A stretch of 64,000 nt of DNA from Sequoia sempervirens. Its lineage: Eukaryota; Streptophyta; Pinopsida; Cupressales; Cupressaceae. Within the stretch, counting starts at the first letter, position 1; every line of letters begins with the position of its first letter. Of the stretch, positions 36,277-47,871 are shown one piece after another. The DNA lies in NCBI GenBank assembly GCA_007258455.2, contig VDFB02000002.1:415283-479282 (forward strand). The letters run 5' to 3'. The notes beneath the pieces were generated by a model that worked only from the letters and a program-made list of their open reading frames with translations, was not told the DNA's origin and searched no databases. The translations under genes were made by a program, and so were the position numbers.

Positions 36277-37464
36277 TGATGTGTCTAGTTTATGGTGTCA
36301 TTTTTGGGTAGAATTTGTGATCTAGTTGAAGTTATCATGGACTTTGACATTAAGTGTTGATACTTTTATTATATTTTCCTCAAACTATAGACATTGGGCT
36401 TAATCTTATTTCTACAAACCTTTAATGATAAATGGCATGTTAAATGGATTTCCTATATTAATTTTTCATGTGTTTAATTAATGTTCCTTAAAGTAGTTAC
36501 AAATATGTAATTATTGTGCATAATAACATTTCCATGTAGATTTAATTTGAGGATGCTAAATTGAAGACGACACCGCTAGATGGGCATGCACCATAACGTC
36601 TAGCAAGGGAATCATCCAAAGGTCAAAGGAGGTCGACGATAGGAGATTCATCATGCAAATCAAATGTAACCACCTTATTGTGAACTTTAATGTTGTTGAC
36701 CAGTTGTGGGTGTTACTACAATAGTAAATCTGCGGTTGGACATGCATGTCTGACCAGATTCCATGCATGCATAACTATTGCCCCTCTTTTCCTATTTTCC
36801 CTAAATGGTGTCCTAGTTCATGGAGTTGACTACCTTGTTTAGTTGATAGTATAAATAAAGATTTGATTCTCCTTCTCTTAATGTTGCACAATTTGATATT
36901 GTACATGCATTCTTCAGTCCTTAGCAATATAAATATATTACTCCTTTGTACTCATGATTTATAGCGAATAAAGTAAATTTTTGAGTTCAAGCATCTGAGT
37001 TCACATTAGTTTTAGAGGATACTTATCCAAGAGGTCCCACTTGTTCAATAATCCATCCTTTAGTTTAGTATTAGTTTAGTATTACTTGTTGTTCAGTAAT
37101 TAGTTAAGAATTTGACATCGATTGTTCCTGTAACCACTAGAATTCCATTATGTGATTGTTCCTATAGCCAAAGCAAACAGAGTAGTGTTCTGTTTGTTTG
37201 CTTAGAGTTTCATTTATGTCATGCATTTCAGCTTGGTGTAATTGTTGATTGATGGTTAGCATTTATGTTATTCCTTTTTAAGCAATTTAATTTTAGCATT
37301 GTGTCTTTCTCAACTATAGAATGAAAATGGATACTTTGAGTTCCTAGTGCACATACTGTGTTGACCCATTTCAATTTCACATCCCTAGCTATTCAAGTTA
37401 GATGTCCAATCTTTGAATCATGGTTGTAAAGTCCTAGTCATTGAATCATTGTAGGAGGAAAAAA
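36277..37464 (+). repeat. Element C 5' LTR (1188 bp)
   Basis: Begins TGATGTGTCTAG. The end is set by alignment to the 3' copy: there it reads GGAGGAAGACA before the target duplication, here GGAGGAAAAAAAA, so the terminal CA has been lost. A TATA-like box TATAAATA lies at 36850-36857. Confidence 0.88.
36850..36857 (+). promoter_or_regulatory. TATA-like box in element C LTR
   Basis: TATAAATA, followed by AAG, is kept in both LTRs (second copy 57477-57484) despite their divergence; a plausible RNA polymerase II core promoter. Confidence 0.5.
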
Positions 37465-37468
37465 AATT

Positions 37469-37486
37469 TGGTGTCGTTGTCAAGGA
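37469..37486 (+). other. Primer-binding site of element C (tRNA-Asp type), decayed
   Basis: TGGTGTCGTTGTCAAGGA corresponds to the Athila-type site TGGCGCCGTTGCCGGGGA. All five differences are C-to-T or G-to-A. Confidence 0.8.
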
Positions 37487-37665
37487 TGGTGTCAAACTAG
37501 GAAGTTCTTTGGAGTCATTGGTAGTTTTTCTTACTGTAGTGTTTCTAGAAGTTGTTCTTAGTATACCCTCATTTAGGAAGTAATGACAACCCACCTTATT
37601 CTTTACCATTTCTTTGTGTGAGCTGGCTGATAGTGAGTTGATACCACATTCATAGAGGAAGGAAA

Positions 37666-39640
37666 ATGGATGCTTATGGGAGATTCATTCCTAACAATCA
37701 TAATCCATTCTAGCTAGTTGAATATCAGAACTTACTAAGAGAAGAAGAAGAATATCCACACCCCTTTGTTCATGTATTTCCTGGTCTGACTAGCTTTGAA
37801 GTCTCCTCTAAAGACTAAAATCAACTTGAGAACCCCTTTGCTTTGGAACTACATCAAAAAGACATGGGTGATGCAAATAGGAACATACCTAACTAGCCAA
37901 CTTTTCCTTTCCCCATTTCCCATCAAAATGAAGTTAAAAACATAAAAAACAACCCTGCTTCAACACTCCCAAAGTTTTATGGATTTTCCATAGAAGATCC
38001 TAATAACTTTTTGTTTGAGTTTGACATACTCTGCAGGAGTTATGATTATACCACTGATGCCCATAGGATTAAGCTATTTCCTACCACTCAGAAATAATTT
38101 GCATTAAAATGGTCCATGAGCCTAGGAAGAGAGACTATGGAAACTTGGGAATACATGAAGAAAAACTTCCTTGAGAAATACAAGGAATATTGCAGGGGCA
38201 GTGACATGAGTGGAGGTGACATTTTCAAGATACAACAAAAAGGAAGATGAGATCCTAGAACATTATATCACAAGGTTTCCATTTTTCCTACAAAAATCTC
38301 CACACCATACACTCAATGAAGAATCACAAAAGTTTTTTTTCCTGATAGGAATCAATGATAGATGCACTGATACCTTAGACCTAATGGGAGGAGGAGATAC
38401 CTCCCAATTTCCTTTGTAAGAAATCAAGAAAATATGACACAACTACTCTAGGGTAGCTTCAAAGAAAGGGAGAGGTTACCAATCTTCCATGGGTAAGTCA
38501 ACTACTGGTGGAGTTTCAAGAATGGAGATTACTCATTTACTAGTAGACTTCAAGCAAGACATTATAAACAATCTAACTACTCAGCTAGATACAATTCAAG
38601 CCAAGAAGAAACAAGAGGAGGTAGAGGCAATGTTGGTAGAGTATTGCCCCATTGCACACAAAAGGATTGTAGATGCAAGATGGTAAATATTGAATGGAAG
38701 CAGATTGCGCCCGAGTTCAAGCCAATCTAGATTGAAGAATATGAAGTCTACCATGTTGCACAAAGGAGGCCTTCAGCTCCAAGACAAGGTATGCCACTAG
38801 ATCCACTCTCTTATGTTGGGCCATATTTCAATTCCTATTCATCTGGAAACCAATGGTAGCCCCCATATCCATCTAGCTATGGAGGATATTCACCACATCC
38901 TTGGAGAAACCCTCCAAATGCTTCGCCTAATCATCAAAACTCTCCACCCCAGTAGCAACAACCTTAGGGGAATTGGTAGCAATTTCAAGGGCAGTGGCAG
39001 CCACCTCTAGGAAATTGGTAGCAAACAAATAAATAGAGGGGAGGACAACAATGGCCTACCGAGATAACCAGTTACATGCATCCACCTTTTCAACCCCAAT
39101 AGCCTACTACAATACCTCCACCTACTAATTCAAGCTCAAATGTACTTAAACCTACTCAACTACTAGCTTAGCCTACAACCAATCTAGATAACAAACTACA
39201 ATAGCAGTCTGCATACTCTACTGATTCAAATCAATTCCCTACATATGCTATGAGTGTAAGTGACATACACGTGCATTCAAAAACTACTCTACCAACCCAT
39301 TCCAAGCCCATTATCATTGAGCTTCCTATGGAAGAGGAGGAGGAACTTTTGAATGATCCCATACAACCAAGTGCACCTAAAAATCCTAAAACAGTTGAAG
39401 TCAAGTAGACTGAACAAGAACCACCATTTCCTTAGAGATCGGAAGTTACCAAGAAGAAGGAAGGAAAAGAGGATACAAATTTTGATATCTTAAATCAATT
39501 GAAGCATATATGTGTTAAGTTCCCTCTATTCTAGTTCATAAAGGATGTTCCAATCTATGACAAGGAAATCAAGGAAGCATGCCTCAAGAAGCTAGGTAGG
39601 AGAAAGAAAGACCCAACTATAGTTCATGTGATGAGACAAC
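37666..39640 (+). pseudogene. Element C gag, decayed
   Basis: The likely start is the ATG at 37666 (MDAYGRFIPNN). The capsid-like domain is recognisable at 37970-38200: LPKFYGFSIEDPNNFLFEF, then WSMSLGRETMETWEYMKK and NFLEKYKEY, the pattern of plant retrotransposon gag domains. The frame then shifts; 38210-38419 is a further open piece. A proline/glutamine/tryptophan-rich tail follows at 38700-39240 with many TAG codons among CAG and TGG codons. No intact zinc knuckle was seen. Gag would package the element's RNA. Confidence 0.8.
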
Positions 39641-39689
39641 TAGCTGACATCATGCTTTGAAAAGTGACTATCTCCAAGTACAATGACCC

Positions 39690-42600
39690 AGGTAGTCTTG
39701 TGGTGGAAGTTGTTATAAACAAGATCCAAATAAAGAATGCCCTGATTGATTTAGGGGAAACAATAAATTTAATGACCAAGGATATCCTACAGTAGCTAAA
39801 TGTTGCAAGCATGAGATCTACTCCTACTATCATGTAGCTTGTTGATAGTTCTACTATTAAGCCTAATGGTATAGTGGAGGATCTTGTGGTAGTTTTATAT
39901 TCCTAGGAGTACCCAAGATACTTCACGATTCTTTCTCCTAAGGCTACACTAGGTGTGTATCCCATTATTCTTGGAAGGACATGGTTAGCAACTGTAGATG
40001 CATATATTGGATGCCAATCAGGTGATATGACCATTTTAGATGGGAAGAGCACTAAAAATTTTGTTCTTTATTCTCTTGCTCAACCATCTCATGATAAGGA
40101 TAATCCCATATGGGTACATGTTGATGAAGAGGCTGAGGAAGTTAATTTTGTGGCACAACTTATGATGTTAGTCATAATCTCGTTCATGTAGCTTCAAGAT
40201 GAGGATGAAGTATTGGCTAACATCATTTAGAACCGTTGTGAAGTGTAGGAAGCATCATCTTCTCATTATTCTACTCAATCAAGACACTTTTGACTACTCT
40301 TCCTGCAGCCACGCTTCTGATAGCCACTATTCCTACAGACATACTTTTTGGAACAATAGGTATGTCCCATACATTGTTTCCATATGAACTAAAGGTACCA
40401 TGTGTTAATGAAGCAACCATGATAGAGTTGATAAAACAAGTATAGGTGTTAGAAGGAAAGCACCTAAATGTTAACAACAAAATGAGTGAAGAACAACAAT
40501 TGTTATTGGAAAACTTATTAAGGACCCATCAACATGTATTTGTGTGGGATTATCATGATATGAAGGGATTGGACCCTAAAATCTGTACACAAAATTTATA
40601 TTAGAGATGATTGCACCCTAGTGAGGTAGCCACAAAGAAGAATTAACCCTGCACTAAGAGGAATTATAAAAGGGGAACTACAAAAATTGCTAGATGTAGG
40701 ATTTATCTACCCCATTTTAGATAGCCAATGGGTGTTTCCATTAGTGATTCTACCAAAGAAATGAGGGAAATTGTGAGTTTGTGTTGATTATAGGGAACTT
40801 AATGCTACCACCAAGAAGGATCATTTTCTCTTACCTTTCATCGATCAAGTTTTGGACACACTTGTAGAAAAGCAATACTTTTCTTTTCTAGATCATTTAG
40901 CGGCTATAACCATATTAAAATTGCACCAGAGGACCAAGAGAAGACCACATTTACCTATCCATGGAAAACTTATGCCTGCTCAGTACTCCCATTTGGATTA
41001 TGCAATGCACCTGCAACCTTTCAGAGGCCAGTCATTAGCATATTTTTAGACATTTCTCATGATTGCATGGAAATTTATATGGATGACTTTACCACTTATG
41101 GTATTGATTTTAATCAAACATTAGAAAATCTTAGGAGAGTCCTACAGAGATGTGAAGAACAAAACTTGTCCTTAAATAGTGAAAAGTGCTCCATGATGAT
41201 GCAGGAAGGTGTAGTTCTTGGCCACTACATCTCCCAAAAGGGAATTTAAGTAGATCCTACAAAGATTGAGGTGATCACAAATTTTTCCACACCTGCAAAA
41301 CAAAAGGATGTTAGAAGTTTCTTGGGCCATGCAGGATATTATAGGTGTTAAATTAAGGATTTTAACAAGATATCAATACCATTGTATACTCTTCTCACTA
41401 AAGATGTTGAATTCCAATGCACTGAAGCTTGTGACAAGGAATTTTTTGACTTAAAGGAAGCTTTGACTCATGCTCTTGTACTCAAAGGACCTAATTGGGA
41501 GCATCCTTTCCACATCCATACTGATGCATTAGATTATTCCATAAGATCAGTCTTAGGATAGAAAGAAGGAGCTATTGAAACTTCCATTTATTTTGTCAGA
41601 AAAAATTTGCAAGGGGATAAATTCAACTATACTGTGACAAAAAAAGAAATGTTGGTAGTGATTTATGCCATGAAAAAATTCAGGCATTACATAATAGGTT
41701 ACCAATTCTTTGTGCACATTGATCAAGTAGCCATTAGGTATCTCATGAATAAACCTTTGATCGCAAGTATACTGGAAAGATGGTTATTATTGATGTAGGA
41801 GTTTGATATAACTATTGTGGATAAGCCAGTGAAGGCCAATGTTGTTGCAGATTTTCTTTAAAGGCTGACTACATCAAAAGATAATTAGTTCATAGATGAC
41901 TCTTTTCCTAATGAACATATACTCTCCATTAGTGTAAAAACACCCTGGTATGCTAACATAGCTAACTATTTGGTCACAAGTAGAGTTCCACCTCACTTCT
42001 CCCCAAAAGAGAGAATGAAACTCATTGAAAAATCTTTTCCTTTCTCATAGATTGATGAATGTTTGTTTTATACTAGACTAGACCATGTCATAAGGAGATG
42101 TGTGAGAGAAGATGATACATATGACATTTTCCATGCATGCTACAATGAACAATGTGAAGGAAATTTTGCAGCCAAGAGGACAACAATGGAGATTTTGAAC
42201 ATAGGCTATTACTTGCCAACACTCCACAAGGATGCAGGAAGGTATACAAGAAAATGTGAAAAATGCCAAAGAATTGGTAGGCCAACCAAATCCGATGAGA
42301 TGCCAGTTTATCCTCAGGTAGTAATCACTCCCTTTGACAAGTGGGGAATGGATTTTGTAGGAGCCATTGACCCTCCATCAAATGGTAAGTCTTATATCTT
42401 GGTATGCACTAATTATTTAACAAAGTGGGTAGAAGTTAAGGCCATGAAGCATGCAAGAGATAACAAGGTTGCAAAATTTATTTATGAGGAGATTTTGACA
42501 AGATATGGAGTTCCAAGAGAGATAGTCATTGATCAAGGGGATCATTTCACATCAACCCTTTTTGTAGCACTAGTCAATGAGTACAACATAAGGCATAGAA

Positions 42601-43250
42601 AGTCTAATCCTTATCACCCTCAGGCTAATGGCCAAGTTGAGGTGACCAACAAAAAAATTGAAGTTATTTTAACCAAGATAGTAGCTATCCATAGAAAGGA
42701 TTGGGCAAATAGATTACCAGAAGCAGTTTGGTTCTATAGAACTACCTAGAAAACAACTACATGCTTCACTCCATTTGAGTTTCTATATGGAAAGACAACC
42801 ATGATTCCCATTGAATTTGAACTTAAGACTCTTAGGACTGCAATAGATTTGGGGATTGATATTTTTGAGGCACAGAGAGAAAAAATCATGTAGCTAAATG
42901 CTTTTAACAAGATGAGAAGAGCAACCTTGCATCACATAGAGATAGTGCAGAATTAGAGAATCAAGTGGCATGAGAAATTCATCAAGGACAAGAAATTCCA
43001 ACTAGGAGATTGGGCCCTACTCTATGATTCAAGATATTAGGACAATGCAGGAAAATTGTAGACAAGGTGGCTAGGACCATATGAGGTTTCTAAATTATTC
43101 CCTAATGGTGCTATACAAGTCATTATTGTTGACCCAGTTAGATTTAAGCTGCTTGTAAATGGTTCTCACCTCACACTATATCACAAGCCAACTTCCAAGG
43201 ATTTCTTGCAGCCAAAGGAAGTTGACCTTGTGTCCCTCCTAGCTAATTAA
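39690..43250 (+). pseudogene. Element C pol: protease, reverse transcriptase, RNase H, integrase
   Basis: Protease about 39690-40060: the active site reads ALIDLGETINLM, the D-L-G form typical of Athila-like proteases, with YPIILGRTWLATVDA near its end. Reverse transcriptase about 40500-41270: VLPFGLCNAPATFQRP near 40985 and catalytic YMDD at 41076-41087. RNase H about 41510-41850: HTDALDYSIRSVLG, YTVTKKEMLVVIYAM. Integrase about 42060-43250: zinc region CEKCQRIG near 42250, first catalytic D in WGMDFVGAI, second in VIDQGDHFTS, and the E in GQVEVTNKK; 42063-42749 is open for 228 codons. The second zinc histidine looks replaced (CEGNF for CGGHF). The frame ends naturally at TAA 43248-43250. 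Stops and frameshifts elsewhere inactivate it. Confidence 0.93.
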
Positions 43251-43256
43251 GGTATG

Positions 43257-43259
43257 TAC
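43257..43259. repeat. Target site duplication of the CACTA element, left copy
   Basis: TAC before CACTA, repeated at 53701-53703 after TAGTG. Three bases is the CACTA-superfamily size. Confidence 0.85.
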
Positions 43260-43520
43260 CACTAGTAGAATTTGGAAAATAAATTACTATGTGACTAAAA
43301 ATTTTAGTCACATGACTAAAAATTTGTCACGTGACTAACACTAGTAGAATTTAACAAATATATGACTACATGACTAAAACTTTTAGTCACAACAACTAAA
43401 GATGACTAAATAAATGACTAATTCGATCATCATAAGTGACTAATTTGATTGCGGGGTAAAAATAACAACTAACTAATTAGTGACACAAATAAAAATGAGT
43501 AAATAATTAGTCACACAATA
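43260..43520. repeat. CACTA left terminus and subterminal repeats
   Basis: Terminal CACTAGTAGAATTT at 43260 is followed by inverted pairs such as GTGACTAAAA with TTTTAGTCAC. A second copy of CACTAGTAGAATTT starts at 43339, 79 bp further in, again followed by GACTAAAACTTTTAGTCAC. These arrays are where the CACTA DNA-binding protein normally binds. Confidence 0.85.
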
Positions 43521-43550
43521 TGATATTAAAGTGAATTGAGAGAGTGGATT

Positions 43551-43608
43551 GTATTATAATATAATACAATAATAATATATTATATTACATTAGAATATAG
43601 TATAATAT

Positions 43609-43676
<68 letters not shown>

Positions 43677-43770
43677 TATTCATATAAGATATATTACATA
43701 ATATTATACTATACTATATTATAATATTATATTATATTTATATTATATTATTGATATTATATTTATTGAA
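43551..43770. repeat. AT-rich tract with (TA)n core
   Basis: Only A and T for long runs, with a pure TA tract at about 43614-43672 and ATTATA-type sequence on both sides. Confidence 0.85.
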
Positions 43771-43891
43771 AAAAATGAGAATTATATATTGTAATTTATT
43801 CAATTTCAATTCCATTTTGAAATTCTATTTAAGGAGGAAAATTCTTGAAAATCTTGGCGGGAAAAAGTGGGCGGCAAATGTGGGTGGGCAA

Positions 43892-44163
43892 TTTTCATTT
43901 TAATAAACATACTCTAAAAGCCTAACTTATTTTCAGGCTGCAACTCAGAATAGGGATCGACACTGGTAGCTGCTCCCAACTCTGTTGGGACCAGTGATGA
44001 AGAGTTTGGAGGAGTTGAGACCAATAGCGATGGGGAAAGCAACAAAAATGGTTGTAAAAAATGTGTAATTTTAAAAACCTAAATGTGCTTATTATCAGAT
44101 TTTTCATTTTAATAAACATACTCTAAAACCCTCTTCGAAACCTTATTTTCAGGCTGTAGCTCT
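43892..44163 (+). repeat. Two direct repeats with a splice-acceptor-like end inside the CACTA
   Basis: Copies at 43892-43946 and 44101-44163 (a third lies at about 52600-52677). Common core: TTTTCATTTTAATAAACAT, CTCTAAAA-CC, then TTATTTTCAGGCTG-A-CTC. The TTATTTTCAG|GC part looks like a 3' splice site. They may be remnants of a transposase gene's exon border; this is inference. Confidence 0.55.
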
Positions 44164-44169
44164 CCAAAA

Positions 44170-45890
44170 CTAAGAAGTGAAGGCAACGACTAGTATAGAT
44201 CAATTACTCATCAAACAATTTAGTGTAACTTAATGTAATAGAGGCAACATTAGAGTTCAAATAAGTACTTTTTAAGGTTACTGCCTATTACAAGTCTACC
44301 CTATTTTGAGCATACCAAGTCTATACTCCATTTCCTAAGAACAAGAAAGAAATCTAAAGAAACTATATTAATATGCCCAACAAGAAATGCAATCTTATGA
44401 TAACTCATTCACAATACACACAGTGGCAACTATATGCCTTAAAATGTGAAGAATCATATCTACCTATTCGGTCTAAAGGATAGCAGACTCTAAGATAGAA
44501 ATCATATGACTATGGGTTGTAGCATGTACTTTGAAACATGGTAGCAAAAATATTTCTTGGGAATAACTTGGCAAACAAAAAATTAAGTATTTTACAAAAA
44601 AGGAGGAATCCAAAAAACTCAAAAGAATAGAAAAAACTATTGTTTTTATATGTAAAGGCAATGCAATTGCATAGAGATAGAGTAAAGGGAGATGAGATTG
44701 TAAACTATGAATTTTGGAATTTTTGTCATTAATTTTTTGATCATTGAACAATGGACTCAACATTCTAGAAATGATGCTTACTCTCTACATAGTTGTAAAA
44801 AAATCTATTTGCTTTCATGAAAATGATGTCAAGGACAATGTTGCATGATTTTCCTTTCTTTATGTCAAAAACCCCCTTGTTTTGGAGATAACAATTGTTA
44901 ATTTTGTAAATACTAGCTGCTTGTTTATAGAGCCAAGTGGAACCAAACGGAATGGCATCAACATTAAAGATCTGCCCAAAATTCTACTGATCAACTTGAT
45001 GCTTTGAACATGACCTTTAGATCCCACCCTTGATCACATTGCAATTCGATATTAAAATGTCTTGTAAAAATCTACAAGGTTAGGATCCATGTTGGTCATT
45101 TATATGTACATTAAACATCAAGCAAAACCAGAGAAAAAGTCTCAACATATTTCATTAATTTACAACAATGAACCTCAATTTTTTTTGTACTTGAAGTCCA
45201 CTTTGTTGAATGGGAACCTATCGTATGAGAGTTGATCCACAGGGATTCAAAAATAGTTTACCAATCAGCCAAGACTTAAATCAAATTAAAATAGATATTA
45301 GAAATTTTTTGTCACGGTGGTTTCACATTTGTCATGGGAGTTCATTTGTGTCACGATGATTTTGGCCATTCAAATGTACAGATAGAGTAAGGGTAGAAAG
45401 AAAGACTATTCATGTTCCATGATGTTTGGGAGTCCTGTAGCATGTGGAAGGAAACTTTCATTGTTTCTATTTGTAAGAGGCATGATCAAGTCTAAGAAAT
45501 TCAGTACAAGGAAGAAAATAAATTCAGTTAGTTGTAAGAGCAAGAACTAGTTTGTTGCTGAGAGGAGTGAGTGTGATAGTAGAAGATTACTGGACATGTA
45601 GTTGTAATATTAAGACCTCTTTGTAGCTATTTTTGACTAACGGAAGGAGGGAGAGTCATGTATTTGTCACTTCTTGATTATTTTCCCTGCACTAAGGTTT
45701 CCATATTAAAATTTGTGTGAATCTAGTTTGTGGTTGATGTTCTCTTGTTGTTTTCATCTTTTTTTATACAACTGCAACTTTGTTTCATTTTCAACAACTA
45801 GAAAACACTAAATCCAACATGTCACATTCAATTCTTTGTCAAATTCAAGTAAATTCAAATTAATTTCCAACAAGCATAGAATCTTAGTAA
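44170..45890. other. CACTA interior without recognisable genes
   Basis: No coding motif is seen. The end, around 45700-45896 (ending TTACA), could be the LTR belonging to the gag relic that follows, since a primer-site-like sequence comes next, but the other LTR was not found. Confidence 0.35.
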
Positions 45891-45905
45891 GATTACAAAT
45901 AATAT

Positions 45906-45917
45906 TAGTATCAGAGC
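45906..45917 (+). other. Decayed tRNA-iMet primer-binding site
   Basis: TAGTATCAGAGC differs from TGGTATCAGAGC by one G-to-A change and stands about 350 bp ahead of a gag relic, so it probably marks the start of a truncated LTR element nested in the CACTA. Confidence 0.5.
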
Positions 45918-45932
45918 AGTTTAACCCTTGGG

Positions 45933-46270
45933 TATTGCAAATAGTTGTGTTGGCTTATATGACATTCACAAGATCTCAGAAAGAGGATAACAACCTTAGC
46001 AGTTAGAGATCTAAATAGCAAGGTGGATAGTTAAATAGGGGTTCTCTGAGTATTGTGGATAGTTGTGTTGCTTTGTATGGCAGTGACAAGATCTTAGAAA
46101 GAGGAATTGCAACTTTATTAGTCAAATATTTTAACAGGAATGTGGCCAAGAAAATGGAGGATTGTGGATAGTTGCGTTGGTTTTTATGATAGTGACAATA
46201 TCTCAAAAAGAGGAATTGCAGCTTTAGTAATCAGAGATTTTTAACAGGAAGGTGGATAAGCAAATGGAAG
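45933..46270 (+). repeat. Three tandem repeats of about 110-118 bp
   Basis: Units start near 45933, 46051 and 46161. Each contains a version of ATTGTGGATAGTTGTGTTGG, then GACAGTGACAAGATCTCAGA, AAGAGGAATTGCAACTTTA and AACAGGAAGGTGGATAAGCA. They lie between the primer-site remnant and the gag domain and would belong to the gag N-terminus. The units have diverged by substitutions and small indels. Confidence 0.7.
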
Positions 46271-46706
46271 TTTACTTTGGTGTGCACTAAGATAGTGAGG
46301 CACAAAGATTTCTTTTGGATGTTTCAAAGGCTCTAGTTTGGTGGGAAAGCTATACAATTGCTTTTAAAAAGTACATGAAAATAGTGTCTAGTTAGGAAGG
46401 ATCAAAAAAATTACTTAAGAAGATTTATCTTTAGTGGCAATATTTCAAGAAATACAATAATCAAAATCTACAGGATTACGTTGCAAAATTCTGTACAAAA
46501 TCCATATTGTTGAAGTTGAACTTGGAGGAAGAGAATATGATGATAAATTACATGGGAGGATTGTGCCCACACGTAAGGAAAAGATTCAACTACAGAAAAG
46601 CTGAAGACCTTGATAAATTAAAAGAGTTCTTCACCATCTTTAAAACCCTCTCTACATTGCCTAGAAGAGATACCCATGTTAGCCAAGATTCCACGAATTC
46701 AAATTG
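46255..46706 (+). pseudogene. Retrotransposon gag relic inside the CACTA
   Basis: The pattern of the plant retrotransposon capsid domain is readable: KALVWWESYTIAFKKYM near 46330, KKLLKKIYL, NNQNLQDYVAKF near 46460, then an open stretch from 46507 with MINYMGGLCPHVRKRF and AEDLDKLKEF. Three in-frame TAG codons (near 46290, 46390 and 46430) interrupt it. No zinc knuckle or pol follows, so only the 5' part of a gypsy-type element remains. Whether it was picked up by the CACTA or inserted later cannot be decided here. Confidence 0.7.
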
Positions 46707-46709
46707 ATT

Positions 46710-47871
46710 TGCAGACATCTCCCTGTGTTGCTTTGTACTCCACTTCATTGGAAGAAATAACTATAGTCATATGCTTCTTACATGCCTTGGAACTCGCCCT
46801 TGTGCCCATGTCGAAACCATAATTTGTTGTCTGAAACTTTCAATCATTATGGGAGCTTTTAAGCCTATGTTGAAACCATAACTTCTTGTCAAATTTCAAT
46901 AATTATGGGAGCTTTCCCAATCAACATCTGAGTAACTAGTTAAGTAGAAGTTGTCTTTCTTCTTGAACATTAATACATAGTTTCTAAATATCAAGCAAAT
47001 ATCTCAACACCCTTTTAGCAGCTTTCCAGTGCGTTTGTTTATATTTTTTCGTGAGCCGAGTGAGATGGTTATAGAATACCCTAGATCTGGTCAGTTATGT
47101 GTAAGATAAATGAGATTCGTTATTAATTTTTTGTAGAGAGATTTATTTATTTTTTAGACATGTCATAACTAGAAAGTTGTAGTTGAAAAATCTAAAACAT
47201 AAAAAGAAAGGACATAATTTTCTTTTTTTCATAGAATCTTCTATTTAAAAAAGATATTTTGTATTACAATTTTATAAAACCTTATCTTTAAAATGAAAAT
47301 TTAAAAAGTTAGAAACTTCTATTTTCTTTATAAGATTCTAGTTTATCCTAGAATATACCTTCCCCTCATGAAACTCTACTCTGTAAAATAAGACAACTTA
47401 CTTAGTGCCAAAAAGGCAGTCAATTATAATTTGCTCCCTTTTTCAGAAATGAAAATATCTCTAGATTAAATGAATACATGATACAATGTCCAGAAGGGCG
47501 TGTCACATCAGTGTCAGTGGTGAGTGAAAAAAATTTACCGAACATACTACAGTTTATAGGACTACCTGATTCATGCTGTCTAAAAAATCACACACATAAA
47601 TCCAAACTTCAAATCAATATCACACACCCACATAATTATTTACTTCTAGCAAGCAACTTCCTCAAACAGTCCTAGGCCATTTGGGTTATGGAGCAATTAT
47701 AAGTATAGAATACTGCAATTAATTGAACAAAGCATGTATGGCTTCCCCTTGGACTAGAATTACATCACTATGTAGTTGATTCAGCTAATAGTCATACTGA
47801 CAATTCTGGCACTAATTATTCAACTGTCATAATACTTCTCTGGAAAAAAAAAATCATACAGAGAAAGAATA
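46710..47871. other. CACTA interior upstream of the NPF fragment
   Basis: No gene is seen. The part next to the NPF start codon may be the captured promoter and 5' untranslated region of that gene; an A-run and AGAGAAAGAATA precede the ATG. Confidence 0.35.

Noticed and set aside
44473..44763. 96-codon minus-strand stretch in the CACTA as a membrane protein
   Set aside because: Hydrophobic composition follows from AT-rich sequence; no motif or second support.
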